From positions 1 to 38,981 of the forward strand of contig SYLX01000014.1 of the NCBI GenBank assembly GCA_005808505.1: a DNA stretch of 38,981 nt. The letters run 5' to 3'. Positions 25,302-32,870 of this stretch are shown piece by piece; position 1 is the stretch's first letter, and the number at the start of each line of letters is the position of its first letter. The notes beneath the pieces were generated by a model. It was not told where the DNA came from, ran no database searches, and worked only from the letters and a program-made list of their open reading frames with translations. The stretch comes from Bdellovibrionales bacterium (GTDB lineage Bacteria; Bdellovibrionota; Bdellovibrionia; Bdellovibrionales; JAMPXM01). A program made the position numbers and the translations under genes.

Positions 25302-26609
25302 ATGTCCTTGGCCGCTCGTTTCCTTTCTTTTGCCGCCGCGTCCGTGACCCTCATCGCGGTGGCTGGAGCTAATGAGGTCTTAGAACTTGAGCGCTACGCC
25401 AGGATCGGGCGCGGAGGAAAATCCCAAAAGCTAGAGATCGACATCAAAGATCCTGAAATCAACTCGCCCAAATCAGTGCGTTTCTCGCAAGATGCCCGAA
25501 AGATTTATATCAATTCGCTAGAAGGCGGAAAAACCGTCATCTACTCGTGGCCCGACCTTAAAAAATTGCGGACGATTTCGCACGAATTCACGACGAAGGA
25601 AGCCGAACTCTTCCAGAACGAATCAACAATTTTTAATTACCCCTACTACTCAAAGCCCAAGGGCGGAGACGTCAACATCTTCATGGGTAAGCCCGTTGAG
25701 AGCGAGCTCAGCCACGGGGGGCGCTGGCTCTGGATTCCCTACTACCGACGTGACTTCGACAAGTGGGGTCAGTCACCAGGGGCGGTCGCGATCATCGACA
25801 CCGAAAAAGATGAGATCGTTCGCGTGATGCCCACCGGACCGATTCCAAAGTACGTTGCCGCTTCGCCCGATGGTCGCTACGTGGCCGTTGTGCACTGGGG
25901 CGACAATACGGTTGGGATCATCGATACGAGTTCGAACGATCCACGTCGTTTTCAATACGTTTCGCATCTCGTAGTTGAAGAGCAGCTCTCGCAAAAAAAC
26001 ATGGCAGGGAAGGACCGCGATGCTTTCTGCGGATTCTGCCTGCGCGGAACCGTCTTCTCGCCAGATGGCGACTACCTTCTCGTTGCGCGGATGGGGAAAG
26101 GTGGCATCGCGGGTTTTCATATTCCAACGGCTACCTACCTTGGAAGCATCATGAAGATCAAAGATACACCCCGGCATTTGGCGCTCAGTCCCGACGGAGC
26201 CAATGTCTTCGCAAGCTCCAACGTTGCGGGCTACGTTTCTAAGACGCCGCTCTCGTTGGTTCTCGAGTCGCTTATCAAAGCCAATGGCAAACGCGTCAAC
26301 GGACCTAAATGGATCGAAACGAAAGTGGGAGCCGGTGCCCGTACGCTCGATCTCACAACGGATGGGCGACTCATCTTCGTCGCGGTAAACAATTCTTCCG
26401 AAGTCGTCGCCGTTGACGCCGAACTCATGCAAGTTGTTGTACGGCTGAAGGTAGATCCTTATGCCGTCGGGTTAGCGGTTGCGCCCGATACGTCGGCCGT
26501 GGTGCTCACGAGCCAAGGTAAAAAAGGTGTCGGTGGAAACGCCGTGAATATCGTGCGCATCGAGCTCGGCGATTACTATAAAAACCCGCCGAGCCTGGTT
26601 CAGGACTAA
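25302..26609 (+). CDS. Secreted YncE-like beta-propeller protein
   Basis: A 435-residue protein with a clear signal peptide (about 1-23, hydrophobic core SFAAASVTLIAV, probable cleavage after AGA). The rest is a run of propeller blades of the YVTN/YncE kind: VAASPDGRYVAVVHWGDNTV, VFSPDGDYLLVARMGKGG, LALSPDGANVFASSN, LDLTTDGRLIFVAVNNSSEV and VGLAVAPDTSAVVL. Such proteins are periplasmic or exported, with mostly unknown function; some bind DNA or metal sites. A CGFC pair occurs in the middle but lacks the His of a haem motif. GGAG lies 9 nt before ATG 25302. It stands between the methyltransferase and a small membrane protein, without a clear functional link. Confidence 0.8.
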   Translation: MSLAARFLSFAAASVTLIAVAGANEVLELERYARIGRGGKSQKLEIDIKDPEINSPKSVRFSQDARKIYINSLEGGKTVIYSWPDLKKLRTISHEFTTKEAELFQNESTIFNYPYYSKPKGGDVNIFMGKPVESELSHGGRWLWIPYYRRDFDKWGQSPGAVAIIDTEKDEIVRVMPTGPIPKYVAASPDGRYVAVVHWGDNTVGIIDTSSNDPRRFQYVSHLVVEEQLSQKNMAGKDRDAFCGFCLRGTVFSPDGDYLLVARMGKGGIAGFHIPTATYLGSIMKIKDTPRHLALSPDGANVFASSNVAGYVSKTPLSLVLESLIKANGKRVNGPKWIETKVGAGARTLDLTTDGRLIFVAVNNSSEVVAVDAELMQVVVRLKVDPYAVGLAVAPDTSAVVLTSQGKKGVGGNAVNIVRIELGDYYKNPPSLVQD

Positions 26610-26723
26610 AGAAACTCCATTTTCGAGTGCCTTATGTTCTGATCTAAATACTTGCTTAAAAAACGTGGGGCGATTTCAGCGGAGGATTCGGAGATGATGA
26701 CTCCCGCCTGAGGAGGCCCCATC

Positions 26724-27302
26724 ATGACCCACGCCCGCCGCATGATCCGCGACACGAGCAAAGTAACGAATCTTTCCGTCTACATCATGGGCGTCGCTGC
26801 AGGTGGGGCTGTCTCGCTTGTGAGTACGCTTCTCGCTGCTTTGGGTCTCGTGCGCATGGATTTAGAAATGCTCATCGGAAGCAGTCTTACAGGCGTTGTT
26901 AGCCAGGAAAGTGGCTTGCTCGGTCTTGCGATTCTCCTCATCGCTAGCGGATTCTTTGCGTTTGGCTACGCGATCATCTTCCGCTCGGCCCATCGTTCAG
27001 GAGCGCTTGTCGGCATCAACTTGTGCTTATTCCACTATATGGTGTCGGGATTCTTGATCGGTCTTTTGCCGGTCTTTCATCCGCTCATGCCCGAATCGCT
27101 AGACTCTCCAGGTTTTTTTATGGTGAGCGCCGGGTTCTTGCCTTCGGTGGCGTTCTTCCTTTCGCATGTCCTTTTCGGAATCGTAGTTGGAGAACTTTTC
27201 GACAAAGCGTCTATCCGCGGCGACTACCCGCAGCCCCTCACGAGCGGCTCGCTTTCTAGCGGACTAGAGACGACGCAAGCTCATCACGCTCAATTTCAGT
27301 GA
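26724..27302 (+). CDS. Four-helix membrane protein of unknown function
   Basis: A 192-residue protein that I do not recognise. It has four hydrophobic helices (about 18-42, 60-84, 92-112, 126-152), a basic N-terminus (RRMIRDTSK) and a polar C-terminal tail of some 35 residues. The first helix is glycine-rich (MGVAAGGAVSLVSTLLAALGL). GAGGAGG stands before ATG 26724, a strong site. TGGGGC (26666-26671) upstream could pair with GCCCCA (26716-26721), next to this site. It follows the beta-propeller gene by 114 nt and converges on the glycosyltransferase operon, with only 2 nt between the stop codons. Confidence 0.75.
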   Translation: MTHARRMIRDTSKVTNLSVYIMGVAAGGAVSLVSTLLAALGLVRMDLEMLIGSSLTGVVSQESGLLGLAILLIASGFFAFGYAIIFRSAHRSGALVGINLCLFHYMVSGFLIGLLPVFHPLMPESLDSPGFFMVSAGFLPSVAFFLSHVLFGIVVGELFDKASIRGDYPQPLTSGSLSSGLETTQAHHAQFQ

Positions 27303-27304
27303 GA

Positions 27305-28465
27305 TCAAAATTTTAGGGAATCGAGTTCATTTAAGACGGTCTCCGCGGAGACGTCTTTCATGCAGCGGTGATGACCCAACGGACAAGCCTTTGCTCCGTG
27401 TTTCCCACACGGTCGACACGGCATCTGTTCGCGTGGAATCTGCACGACACGTGCTTGAGTTTCCCAGGGACGATAGCCGAACTCTAGAACTGTTGGGCCA
27501 AAAATGGAAACAAGCGGAACACCGGCCGTCGCGGCCAAGTGCATGGCACCGCTGTCGTTGCAGACCAAAAACTCGGCGAGAGCCAAAAGCTCTGCTGATT
27601 CAAATAGAGAAGTTTCGCCCGCGATCGAAATCGCACCTGGGGCTTCGGCCAGGATTCTCTCGCAGATCAACTTCTCATCAGGCGCGCCCAACAAGACAAC
27701 TTGATATCCTTTTGACTGTAACACTCGCGCAACTTGCGCGTAGCCCTCGTGGGTCCACATCTTCGTGGGCCAAACACTACCGGGCGCCAGGAACGAAAGC
27801 TTGCGACCAGTTGATAGGATTTTCTCGGCTACGGCGCGAACGCGTGGTGATGAGAGAAGCTCGAGGGATCGATCCCTTTTGTACGCATTCCGCACGGCCT
27901 CAAGTTTTGGAATTCTCATGTCCGCCCACTCAGGCACGGGCATAAGTTTGCCAGAGGCGTTCACCTGCCCACCGTTGGCACCTTGAGCTTGGCTAAAGTT
28001 TCGCAACTTGTCTGCTAAGTGGCCCCCGGGCAAAGTGTCGATGGGCGCAAGAAGCGCGAGCTGACGGAGCGCTTCGGGAAGCTCCAGCGGACGCCGAAGG
28101 CGGTCATCAAAAACAAAGAAGTTGAGGAAATGGCGATAGCCGATCTTCCGTTCGGCTTGCAACTCGGCGGCAAGCTTCAGAGACCGGAAAGACTCGTGAG
28201 GACAAAACAAAAGATCAAACCGACGCGCTTTCAATTGCGTGACAGCTTTTGCCCAACTTTCTTTTGAGCTCTTGTCCGCTTCGATGGCTTCGTCGACAAG
28301 GCCCGCCTTGATGATGAAATCGGCAAGGCCCTTGCGGCAGAGGAGCGTGATCTTATCGTGAGGTCTCAAACGACGGAGCACTTTGAAAAACGGCGTTCCT
28401 AGAAGCAAATCTCCTAGGAAGGCGGTTTGAATGATCAAGTGCTCGCTTCGGGCTTGTTGTTCCAA
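27305..28465 (-). CDS. Glycosyltransferase family 9 (heptosyltransferase-like), last gene of envelope operon
   Basis: A GT9 enzyme of up to 386 residues, probably adding heptose or another sugar to the LPS core at the cytoplasmic face. Visible are IIQTAFLGDLLLGTPFFKVLRR (start of the first Rossmann domain), FLAPGSVWPTKMW (the family PGS/W motif), VVLLGAPDEKLICERI, VCNDSGAMHLAATAGVPLVSIFGPT (the donor-binding DSG..H motif) and a four-Cys tail, CRPCGKHGAKACPLGHHRCM. The longest frame starts at TTG 28465 with no ribosome-binding site. A second TTG at 28438 overlaps the upstream stop as TTGA, like the lpxB/lpxK junction, and is a good alternative start. It follows another GT9 gene. Confidence 0.85.
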   Translation of the reverse strand: MEQQARSEHLIIQTAFLGDLLLGTPFFKVLRRLRPHDKITLLCRKGLADFIIKAGLVDEAIEADKSSKESWAKAVTQLKARRFDLLFCPHESFRSLKLAAELQAERKIGYRHFLNFFVFDDRLRRPLELPEALRQLALLAPIDTLPGGHLADKLRNFSQAQGANGGQVNASGKLMPVPEWADMRIPKLEAVRNAYKRDRSLELLSSPRVRAVAEKILSTGRKLSFLAPGSVWPTKMWTHEGYAQVARVLQSKGYQVVLLGAPDEKLICERILAEAPGAISIAGETSLFESAELLALAEFLVCNDSGAMHLAATAGVPLVSIFGPTVLEFGYRPWETQARVVQIPREQMPCRPCGKHGAKACPLGHHRCMKDVSAETVLNELDSLKF

Positions 28466-29682
28466 GGCTGTGAATCTTGCTTTGCGCTCGTCCCATTTCT
28501 GGGGTGGTTTTGCACCTTCACCTCAACCTTCATTTCGGCTGGCGGTGTTGGCGCTACTTCTTCCGTCCGACCTGATGAGATTTTCGTCTCTCCAAGTTGA
28601 ACAGCATCTACCAAGTCGTCCGTACGAACTAAGTCGTAACACATCGGTGATCGGCTACAGCTACGTTTCCAACAGGGACTGCAGCTCGCTTGCGTCTGGA
28701 CACGCACGCCCCGATCGTAGAGATCGATTTCGTGTGCGCACGTTGGACCAAACCACGCGACGACCCACTTCTTCAATCCAATCGCCATGTGCATGCCCAA
28801 GCTATCACCGGTCACCACGACATCACAAGCCGCAACGCTGATGATTCCGTCGCGTAGTCCGTTCGCGGTTTCACTGCGCACGACATCAAGACCGTGACCA
28901 ATGCGTTCGTTACGAACGGTATCTTCCGGACCACCGAGCAAGACGACTCTGTAACGTGGATTCTCGAGAAGTTTTTCGATGAGCTCGCGATGCCCCGACA
29001 CGGAAAGCTTCTTAAAAGGAATCGTTGCGGCGCAGCCCGTGTTGAGTCCCACGACGATTTGTTCGGGACGAGCCCACGATCCGCGACGTCGAGTCGCTTC
29101 GGCTTGTTCAGCTGGACTCAGCCGCAAAACGTATTCGTCACGTTGCCAGCGTCCCAGCTCGAGAGCTTCGTGGGCCAGTTGAACTTCGGGTTTGCGATTC
29201 TCGTAAAACTTCTTCTTGTCCGAGAGCCCGATTTCCCAGAGTTCCGTTGCCGCAGGTGTCGCCGGCAAGATCGCTCCGGAGCTCGAATCAACGCGAAATC
29301 CGTAGACGAGATCGGCCTTCGTTTGCTTGAGGACGCCCGCCGCCTTTAAGCCCTTCTCAACAACGAACGCGACGTCAAACTCAAGCGCCGACAGTTGCAA
29401 CAGATCATCGCTTGAAGTCGTGAGCACACGATCAATCAGCGGATTGTTTTTTAGCAGCTGGTCCGCAGGCTTCTGCGTGACCCAAGTGATGTGAGCGCCC
29501 GCAAATTTGCGTCGGATCGCGGGAAGTAACGCCGTCGAACGAAGGACGGCGCCTAGAGCCTCGAGATGAACGATGAGGACTCGGCTCGTTGGCACAGACA
29601 TCTGCGGACAAAGCGAGTCACAGATCTCGCTCTTGCCGCAAGGCTTGTAGCCGCTAAAGTGTCGGCAGTTCGTGATTGGCAT
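28435..29682 (-). CDS. Glycosyltransferase family 9 with N-terminal cysteine cluster
   Basis: A 415-residue GT9 (heptosyltransferase-like) protein. Before the GT fold, which begins near residue 34 (RVLIVHLEALGAVLRSTALLPAI), stands a short segment with four cysteines (6, 15, 21, 25) and GYKPCGKSEIC, which could bind a metal or Fe-S centre. Core motifs are VGLNTGCAATIPFKKL, VVLLGGPEDTVRNERI, VVTGDSLGMHMAIGLKKWVVAWFGPT and a further Cys-rich stretch, CSPCWKRSC. The C-terminal 55 residues are Pro/Lys-rich and look disordered. ATG 29682 has TGGAAGAA in front, but that site lies inside a perfect hairpin. ATG 29601 (Met28) would skip the cysteine cluster. It lies 102 nt after the DUF3108 gene in the same operon. 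Confidence 0.85.
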   Translation of the reverse strand: MPITNCRHFSGYKPCGKSEICDSLCPQMSVPTSRVLIVHLEALGAVLRSTALLPAIRRKFAGAHITWVTQKPADQLLKNNPLIDRVLTTSSDDLLQLSALEFDVAFVVEKGLKAAGVLKQTKADLVYGFRVDSSSGAILPATPAATELWEIGLSDKKKFYENRKPEVQLAHEALELGRWQRDEYVLRLSPAEQAEATRRRGSWARPEQIVVGLNTGCAATIPFKKLSVSGHRELIEKLLENPRYRVVLLGGPEDTVRNERIGHGLDVVRSETANGLRDGIISVAACDVVVTGDSLGMHMAIGLKKWVVAWFGPTCAHEIDLYDRGVRVQTQASCSPCWKRSCSRSPMCYDLVRTDDLVDAVQLGETKISSGRTEEVAPTPPAEMKVEVKVQNHPRNGTSAKQDSQPWNNKPEAST

Positions 29683-29683
29683 T

Positions 29684-29706
29684 TCTTCCAGTGTAGGCCT
29701 GGAAGA
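29684..29706 (-). promoter_or_regulatory. Hairpin covering the ribosome-binding site of the first GT9 gene
   Basis: On the minus strand TCTTCCAG pairs perfectly over 8 bp with CTGGAAGA around GCCTACA. The 3' arm contains the only candidate Shine-Dalgarno sequence (GGAAG), and the ATG follows one base later. Folded, it would hide the site. Two more small hairpins lie upstream in the same 102-nt gap: GCGACT/AGTCGC (29720-29733) and ATCTCT/AGAGAT (29756-29773). Confidence 0.55.
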
Positions 29707-29784
29707 GGGGTCCCGAAACGCGACTCAAGTCGCTTTCTTTCTTTGGATTCAGTAGATCTCTCTAAAAAGAGATGAGCTACAAGA

Positions 29785-30927
29785 TCAAGGCAAAGGACCT
29801 GGTTCGACCTTCTTCGCGACCGCGACGATCGTACCGATCTTGATCTTGCTCTCGATACGGATGATGAATTTTCGCTCGTCATCCGTCAGCCACATGAAAA
29901 TATCACCAACGGGTTTGAAAACCCCATTGAGTTCGATTTTTGGTTTGATCACAACGGTATTGAAATCACCGGCGGGCGTCGAGATGCGCTCACGACGAAT
30001 CACTTCTGCCGTCACGACGAGGTTTTCATTTTCGTGCGCCACGCGGAAAGCGATTTTCTTTCCGGGTCTGAGCTGAAAAGATCGCAAGTAGTAAGCAGCG
30101 CTAAAAATATTCTGCGAGTATGGCGGCAATTCCCACTCTTTACGGTTCTCTTCGACTTTCTTCTCGCTATCGATTTTCTTATCCCACCAAAACGCGCGTC
30201 CTTTGGACCAATCGAAAACTGAGCGCGTCTCACGAAGTTGCTTCGACTCTTTCACGTGAAGAGCGTAGCTGTACGGGATCATCGTTTCGTAGTCGACTTG
30301 AGTTTCAAACCAATCATCAACCGCGTAGAACATAGCGAACACGGAAGTCGAAATCGCCGTACCCACGAAGTTATAGCTCTTACGTCCATTCACCTGGACG
30401 AAAGGACGAGTCTCAAGAGTCATATCACCGGCGACGACTCCGAAGTAACTCGCTTCGAGCGTGACCTTCTCACCGACCCGGTAGGGATCGTTTTGCGGAC
30501 GACGGCCGATGAAGCCTTCGCCGTCTTCGATCGCGGGCTCGTGCACGATCGGTGTCGCCGCCGCTTGAGGAACTGCGTTCGCCGTTTTCGAAGAAGCACG
30601 ACCCACTTGAGGTTTGCTCGCGTTCTTGCCGGCAGCTTTGCCTTTGTCCTTCTTCGTAGGTGTGGGCCAAGCACTCGGAACGGGCTCTGGGCCTGGAAGC
30701 CGCACGTAAGCCCCCGATGGATCCCCTTGCGCCGCTTCCGCGGGAGGAAGTTGTTCAATCTGGATTTTGTTTTCGAACTCTTCGTTCTTGAGAATTTCTT
30801 GCGAGTTCTCGGCCTTAAGAACTTTCGACTGGCACGCCGAAAGGCCACCCAAAGCAAGCGCGAGCGAAAGGATAACAATCCCCTTCGGCCGACTTTCAGG
30901 CGCGATTCGAGTTTGACGTTCAATCAC
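29785..30927 (-). CDS. DUF3108 lipoprotein
   Basis: A 380-residue protein. The leader GIVILSLALALGGLSAC fits a lipoprotein signal, with lipobox LSAC and Cys32. A Pro/Ala/Lys-rich linker (about 60-135) follows. From about residue 145 comes a DUF3108 domain: YRVGEKVTLEASYFGVVAGDM, AMFYAVDDWFETQVD, ENIKEWELPPYSQNI-like strands, and FNTVVIKPKIELNG ending in FMWLTDDERKFIIRIESK. DUF3108 proteins are envelope proteins of beta-rich (LolA/LppX-like) appearance and unknown function. The start is GTG 30927, 8 nt inside the end of the lpxL-like gene, so the two are coupled. Its place at the end of the lipid A genes suggests work on LPS or outer-membrane lipids; that is inference. Confidence 0.8.
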   Translation of the reverse strand: MIERQTRIAPESRPKGIVILSLALALGGLSACQSKVLKAENSQEILKNEEFENKIQIEQLPPAEAAQGDPSGAYVRLPGPEPVPSAWPTPTKKDKGKAAGKNASKPQVGRASSKTANAVPQAAATPIVHEPAIEDGEGFIGRRPQNDPYRVGEKVTLEASYFGVVAGDMTLETRPFVQVNGRKSYNFVGTAISTSVFAMFYAVDDWFETQVDYETMIPYSYALHVKESKQLRETRSVFDWSKGRAFWWDKKIDSEKKVEENRKEWELPPYSQNIFSAAYYLRSFQLRPGKKIAFRVAHENENLVVTAEVIRRERISTPAGDFNTVVIKPKIELNGVFKPVGDIFMWLTDDERKFIIRIESKIKIGTIVAVAKKVEPGPLP

Positions 30928-31822
30928 GGAATTCTTTCCATCGACGGTGGATCCACATCCATTGTTCCGGATGCGCGCGTACGATGGCTTCGATCTTATC
31001 AGTATAGATTTGGGTCATCACAGCGATACTTGCATCTCTAAGGTTCTTTTCGGGGTTTGGGCCATCTGGTCCATTGTCGAGGAAGGGAATCGGAGCCTCG
31101 AAGGCGGCAACGTGTTTGCCGTCGGCACGTCGGTATGTGTAGCAAGGAATCACGGGTGCACGCGTTCGGCCCGCCATCAATGCCAAACCCATGGCAGTTC
31201 CCGTTTCTCGTCCAAAAAATTTCGTCCGAACGCCGATTGGCGGCCCCATGTATTGATCGAGCACGAAAACAACGATCTCGTTGCGGCGAAGTGAGCGCAA
31301 AATTTCAAACGAACTTTTCTCGGGTGGGATAAATCGAGTGCCGTGCTTTCGGCGCATGCCGAACCAAAGCTCATTCAGCCACTTTGACTTAAATTCTTTC
31401 GAGATCAAATTCATCGGATAACCAAGACGTGAGAGAGCCGCGATCGCAAAATCGCCGTTGCCGAGATGCAGTCCGAGAAAGATCGCACCCTGCCCGCCTT
31501 TTAACGCCGCATCGATATGTTCCAGGCCCTCAAACACGAAATGTTTATTCACATCGCCTTTACCGAAGAACGGAAAAAGGCAGTACTCGACAAGTGTGCG
31601 TCCCATGTGCCGGAGCGACATGCGTGCGATTTGTTCCTGCTCCGCAAACGACTTTTCAGGAAAGGCGATTCCAACGTTCTCGACGGCCACGCGACGACGA
31701 ATGCGGAAAAGATCAAACCAGAGCCAACCGATAAAGTTGCCAAGTCCATCTCGGATCGCTCGCGGCAATGCCGCTATGACAGACGCGAGTACCTTAGCGA
31801 AGAGTCCGATGAGCCATTTCAT
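30920..31822 (-). CDS. lpxL: Lipid A late acyltransferase (LpxL/HtrB family)
   Basis: A 300-residue membrane-anchored acyltransferase that should add a secondary acyl chain to Kdo-lipid A or its precursor from acyl-ACP. It has one N-terminal hydrophobic helix, the HX4D motif in GLHLGNGDFAI, VFVLDQYMGPPIGVRTKFFG, and the family end motif PEQWMWIHRRWK. LpxL and LpxM cannot be told apart by eye, so the symbol is the general one. ATG 31822 is preceded by AAGGAA at good distance and lies 29 nt inside the end of lpxK. It also overlaps the DUF3108 gene downstream, so the three are packed for coupled translation. Confidence 0.88.
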   Translation of the reverse strand: MKWLIGLFAKVLASVIAALPRAIRDGLGNFIGWLWFDLFRIRRRVAVENVGIAFPEKSFAEQEQIARMSLRHMGRTLVEYCLFPFFGKGDVNKHFVFEGLEHIDAALKGGQGAIFLGLHLGNGDFAIAALSRLGYPMNLISKEFKSKWLNELWFGMRRKHGTRFIPPEKSSFEILRSLRRNEIVVFVLDQYMGPPIGVRTKFFGRETGTAMGLALMAGRTRAPVIPCYTYRRADGKHVAAFEAPIPFLDNGPDGPNPEKNLRDASIAVMTQIYTDKIEAIVRAHPEQWMWIHRRWKEFRD

Positions 31823-32858
31823 AGAATTCCTTGAGTGAACCGCGCACCGCGCGAACCATGAGGCGTGAAGACCAGGTCGGCAATCCCGACCGCCAGTCTT
31901 GAAGCTTCACGGCATCTTTTTCGGTCACGACGATCGCGGAAGCTCCGGCCGCGCGAGCAGCCGCTTCAAGCGAACGCAAATCGTCGGAAGTATAGACGTG
32001 ATGATCAGGAAAAATTCGGTGCCCGACGACTTCAGTTCCCGCTTCGCTTTCCATCAAACGACGAAACGCTTGGGGACGACCGATTCCCGAAGCGAGAAAT
32101 ATTTTTTGTCCGCGAAAGCTGCTCGGCTCTTTTGCGGGAACGTCTTCGTAAAATTTTTCAAGCCGCGAGAAGCCACCCAGAACCGAAGCAAATTCACAAA
32201 CGAGAAGTTGACTGGGAATTTTCGCCCGTAAATACGCGATCGCCTCTTCCGTAGCGAGGTTCGTTTTTGTAATAAAAACCGCCTGGGCTCGGTTGAGCGA
32301 TGCGAAACTCTCGCGCATTCGCCCACCTGGCAAAGACGAATAGTGCCATCGCGGTTCGCTAGCATCGAGAACAACGATATCAAGATCGCGCTTCAAACGT
32401 CTGTGCTGAAAGGCATCGTCTGCGAGAATCAAATCCACCTGAGCTGAGTTCAAAAGCGCTTCCGCGGCTCTCACACGATCGGCCCCGATAAAAACCGGAA
32501 TCTCGGGATACTTCGTCGCAAACCAAGAAGGCTCATCGCCAAATCGCAAAGCTTTTTCACCTTCGTTCGCTGACTGCGCAGGAACGCGCGCGGGTCCCTT
32601 TTCGGTGCCACCGTAACCACGGCTCACAACACCAACGCGTAATCCTCTCCGCGTGAGATCCTCAATCAACAAAGCGGTAAGCGGCGTCTTGCCGGTTCCA
32701 CCTGCCGTTAAATTTCCGATACTTATCACCGGTGCGTGCACGGCGTAGGAACTTCGCCATTCGTAATCGAAGCTCCAATTGCGTAAGATCATCGTCGCGC
32801 GGTAGAGCGCGGAGAACGGGGCCAGCAGTGTTTGTGCGAGCCCGGCGGGAAAACTCAA
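31794..32858 (-). CDS. lpxK: Tetraacyldisaccharide 4'-kinase LpxK
   Basis: A 354-residue kinase that phosphorylates the 4' position of the lipid A disaccharide. Visible are an N-terminal membrane helix region (LAQTLLAPFSALYRATMIL), the P-loop SIGNLTAGGTGKTPLT, VVSRGYGG, FGDEPSWFA, ILADDAFQHRRLKRDLDIVVLD, the ASGIGRP motif, PDHHVYT and VVTEKDAVKL. I chose TTG 32858: it overlaps the lpxB stop as TTGA, has GGAG 8 nt upstream, and gives an N-terminus like other LpxK. A TTG at 32876 would add six residues without a ribosome-binding site. Bdellovibrio lipid A is reported to lack phosphate, so if the organism is a Bdellovibrio the phosphate may be removed later. Confidence 0.93.
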   Translation of the reverse strand: MSFPAGLAQTLLAPFSALYRATMILRNWSFDYEWRSSYAVHAPVISIGNLTAGGTGKTPLTALLIEDLTRRGLRVGVVSRGYGGTEKGPARVPAQSANEGEKALRFGDEPSWFATKYPEIPVFIGADRVRAAEALLNSAQVDLILADDAFQHRRLKRDLDIVVLDASEPRWHYSSLPGGRMRESFASLNRAQAVFITKTNLATEEAIAYLRAKIPSQLLVCEFASVLGGFSRLEKFYEDVPAKEPSSFRGQKIFLASGIGRPQAFRRLMESEAGTEVVGHRIFPDHHVYTSDDLRSLEAAARAAGASAIVVTEKDAVKLQDWRSGLPTWSSRLMVRAVRGSLKEFYEMAHRTLR

Positions 32859-32870
32859 ACCGGTTGCTCC
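32855..32870 (-). promoter_or_regulatory. TTGA stop/start junction with ribosome-binding site, lpxB/lpxK
   Basis: On the minus strand GGAG (32870-32867) lies 8 nt before TTG (32858-32856), and the same bases give the lpxB stop TGA (32857-32855). This decides the lpxK start and implies coupled translation. Confidence 0.65.

Noticed and set aside
26020..26045. CGFC pair in the beta-propeller as a haem-binding site
   Set aside because: There is no His after the second Cys, so it is not a c-type cytochrome motif.
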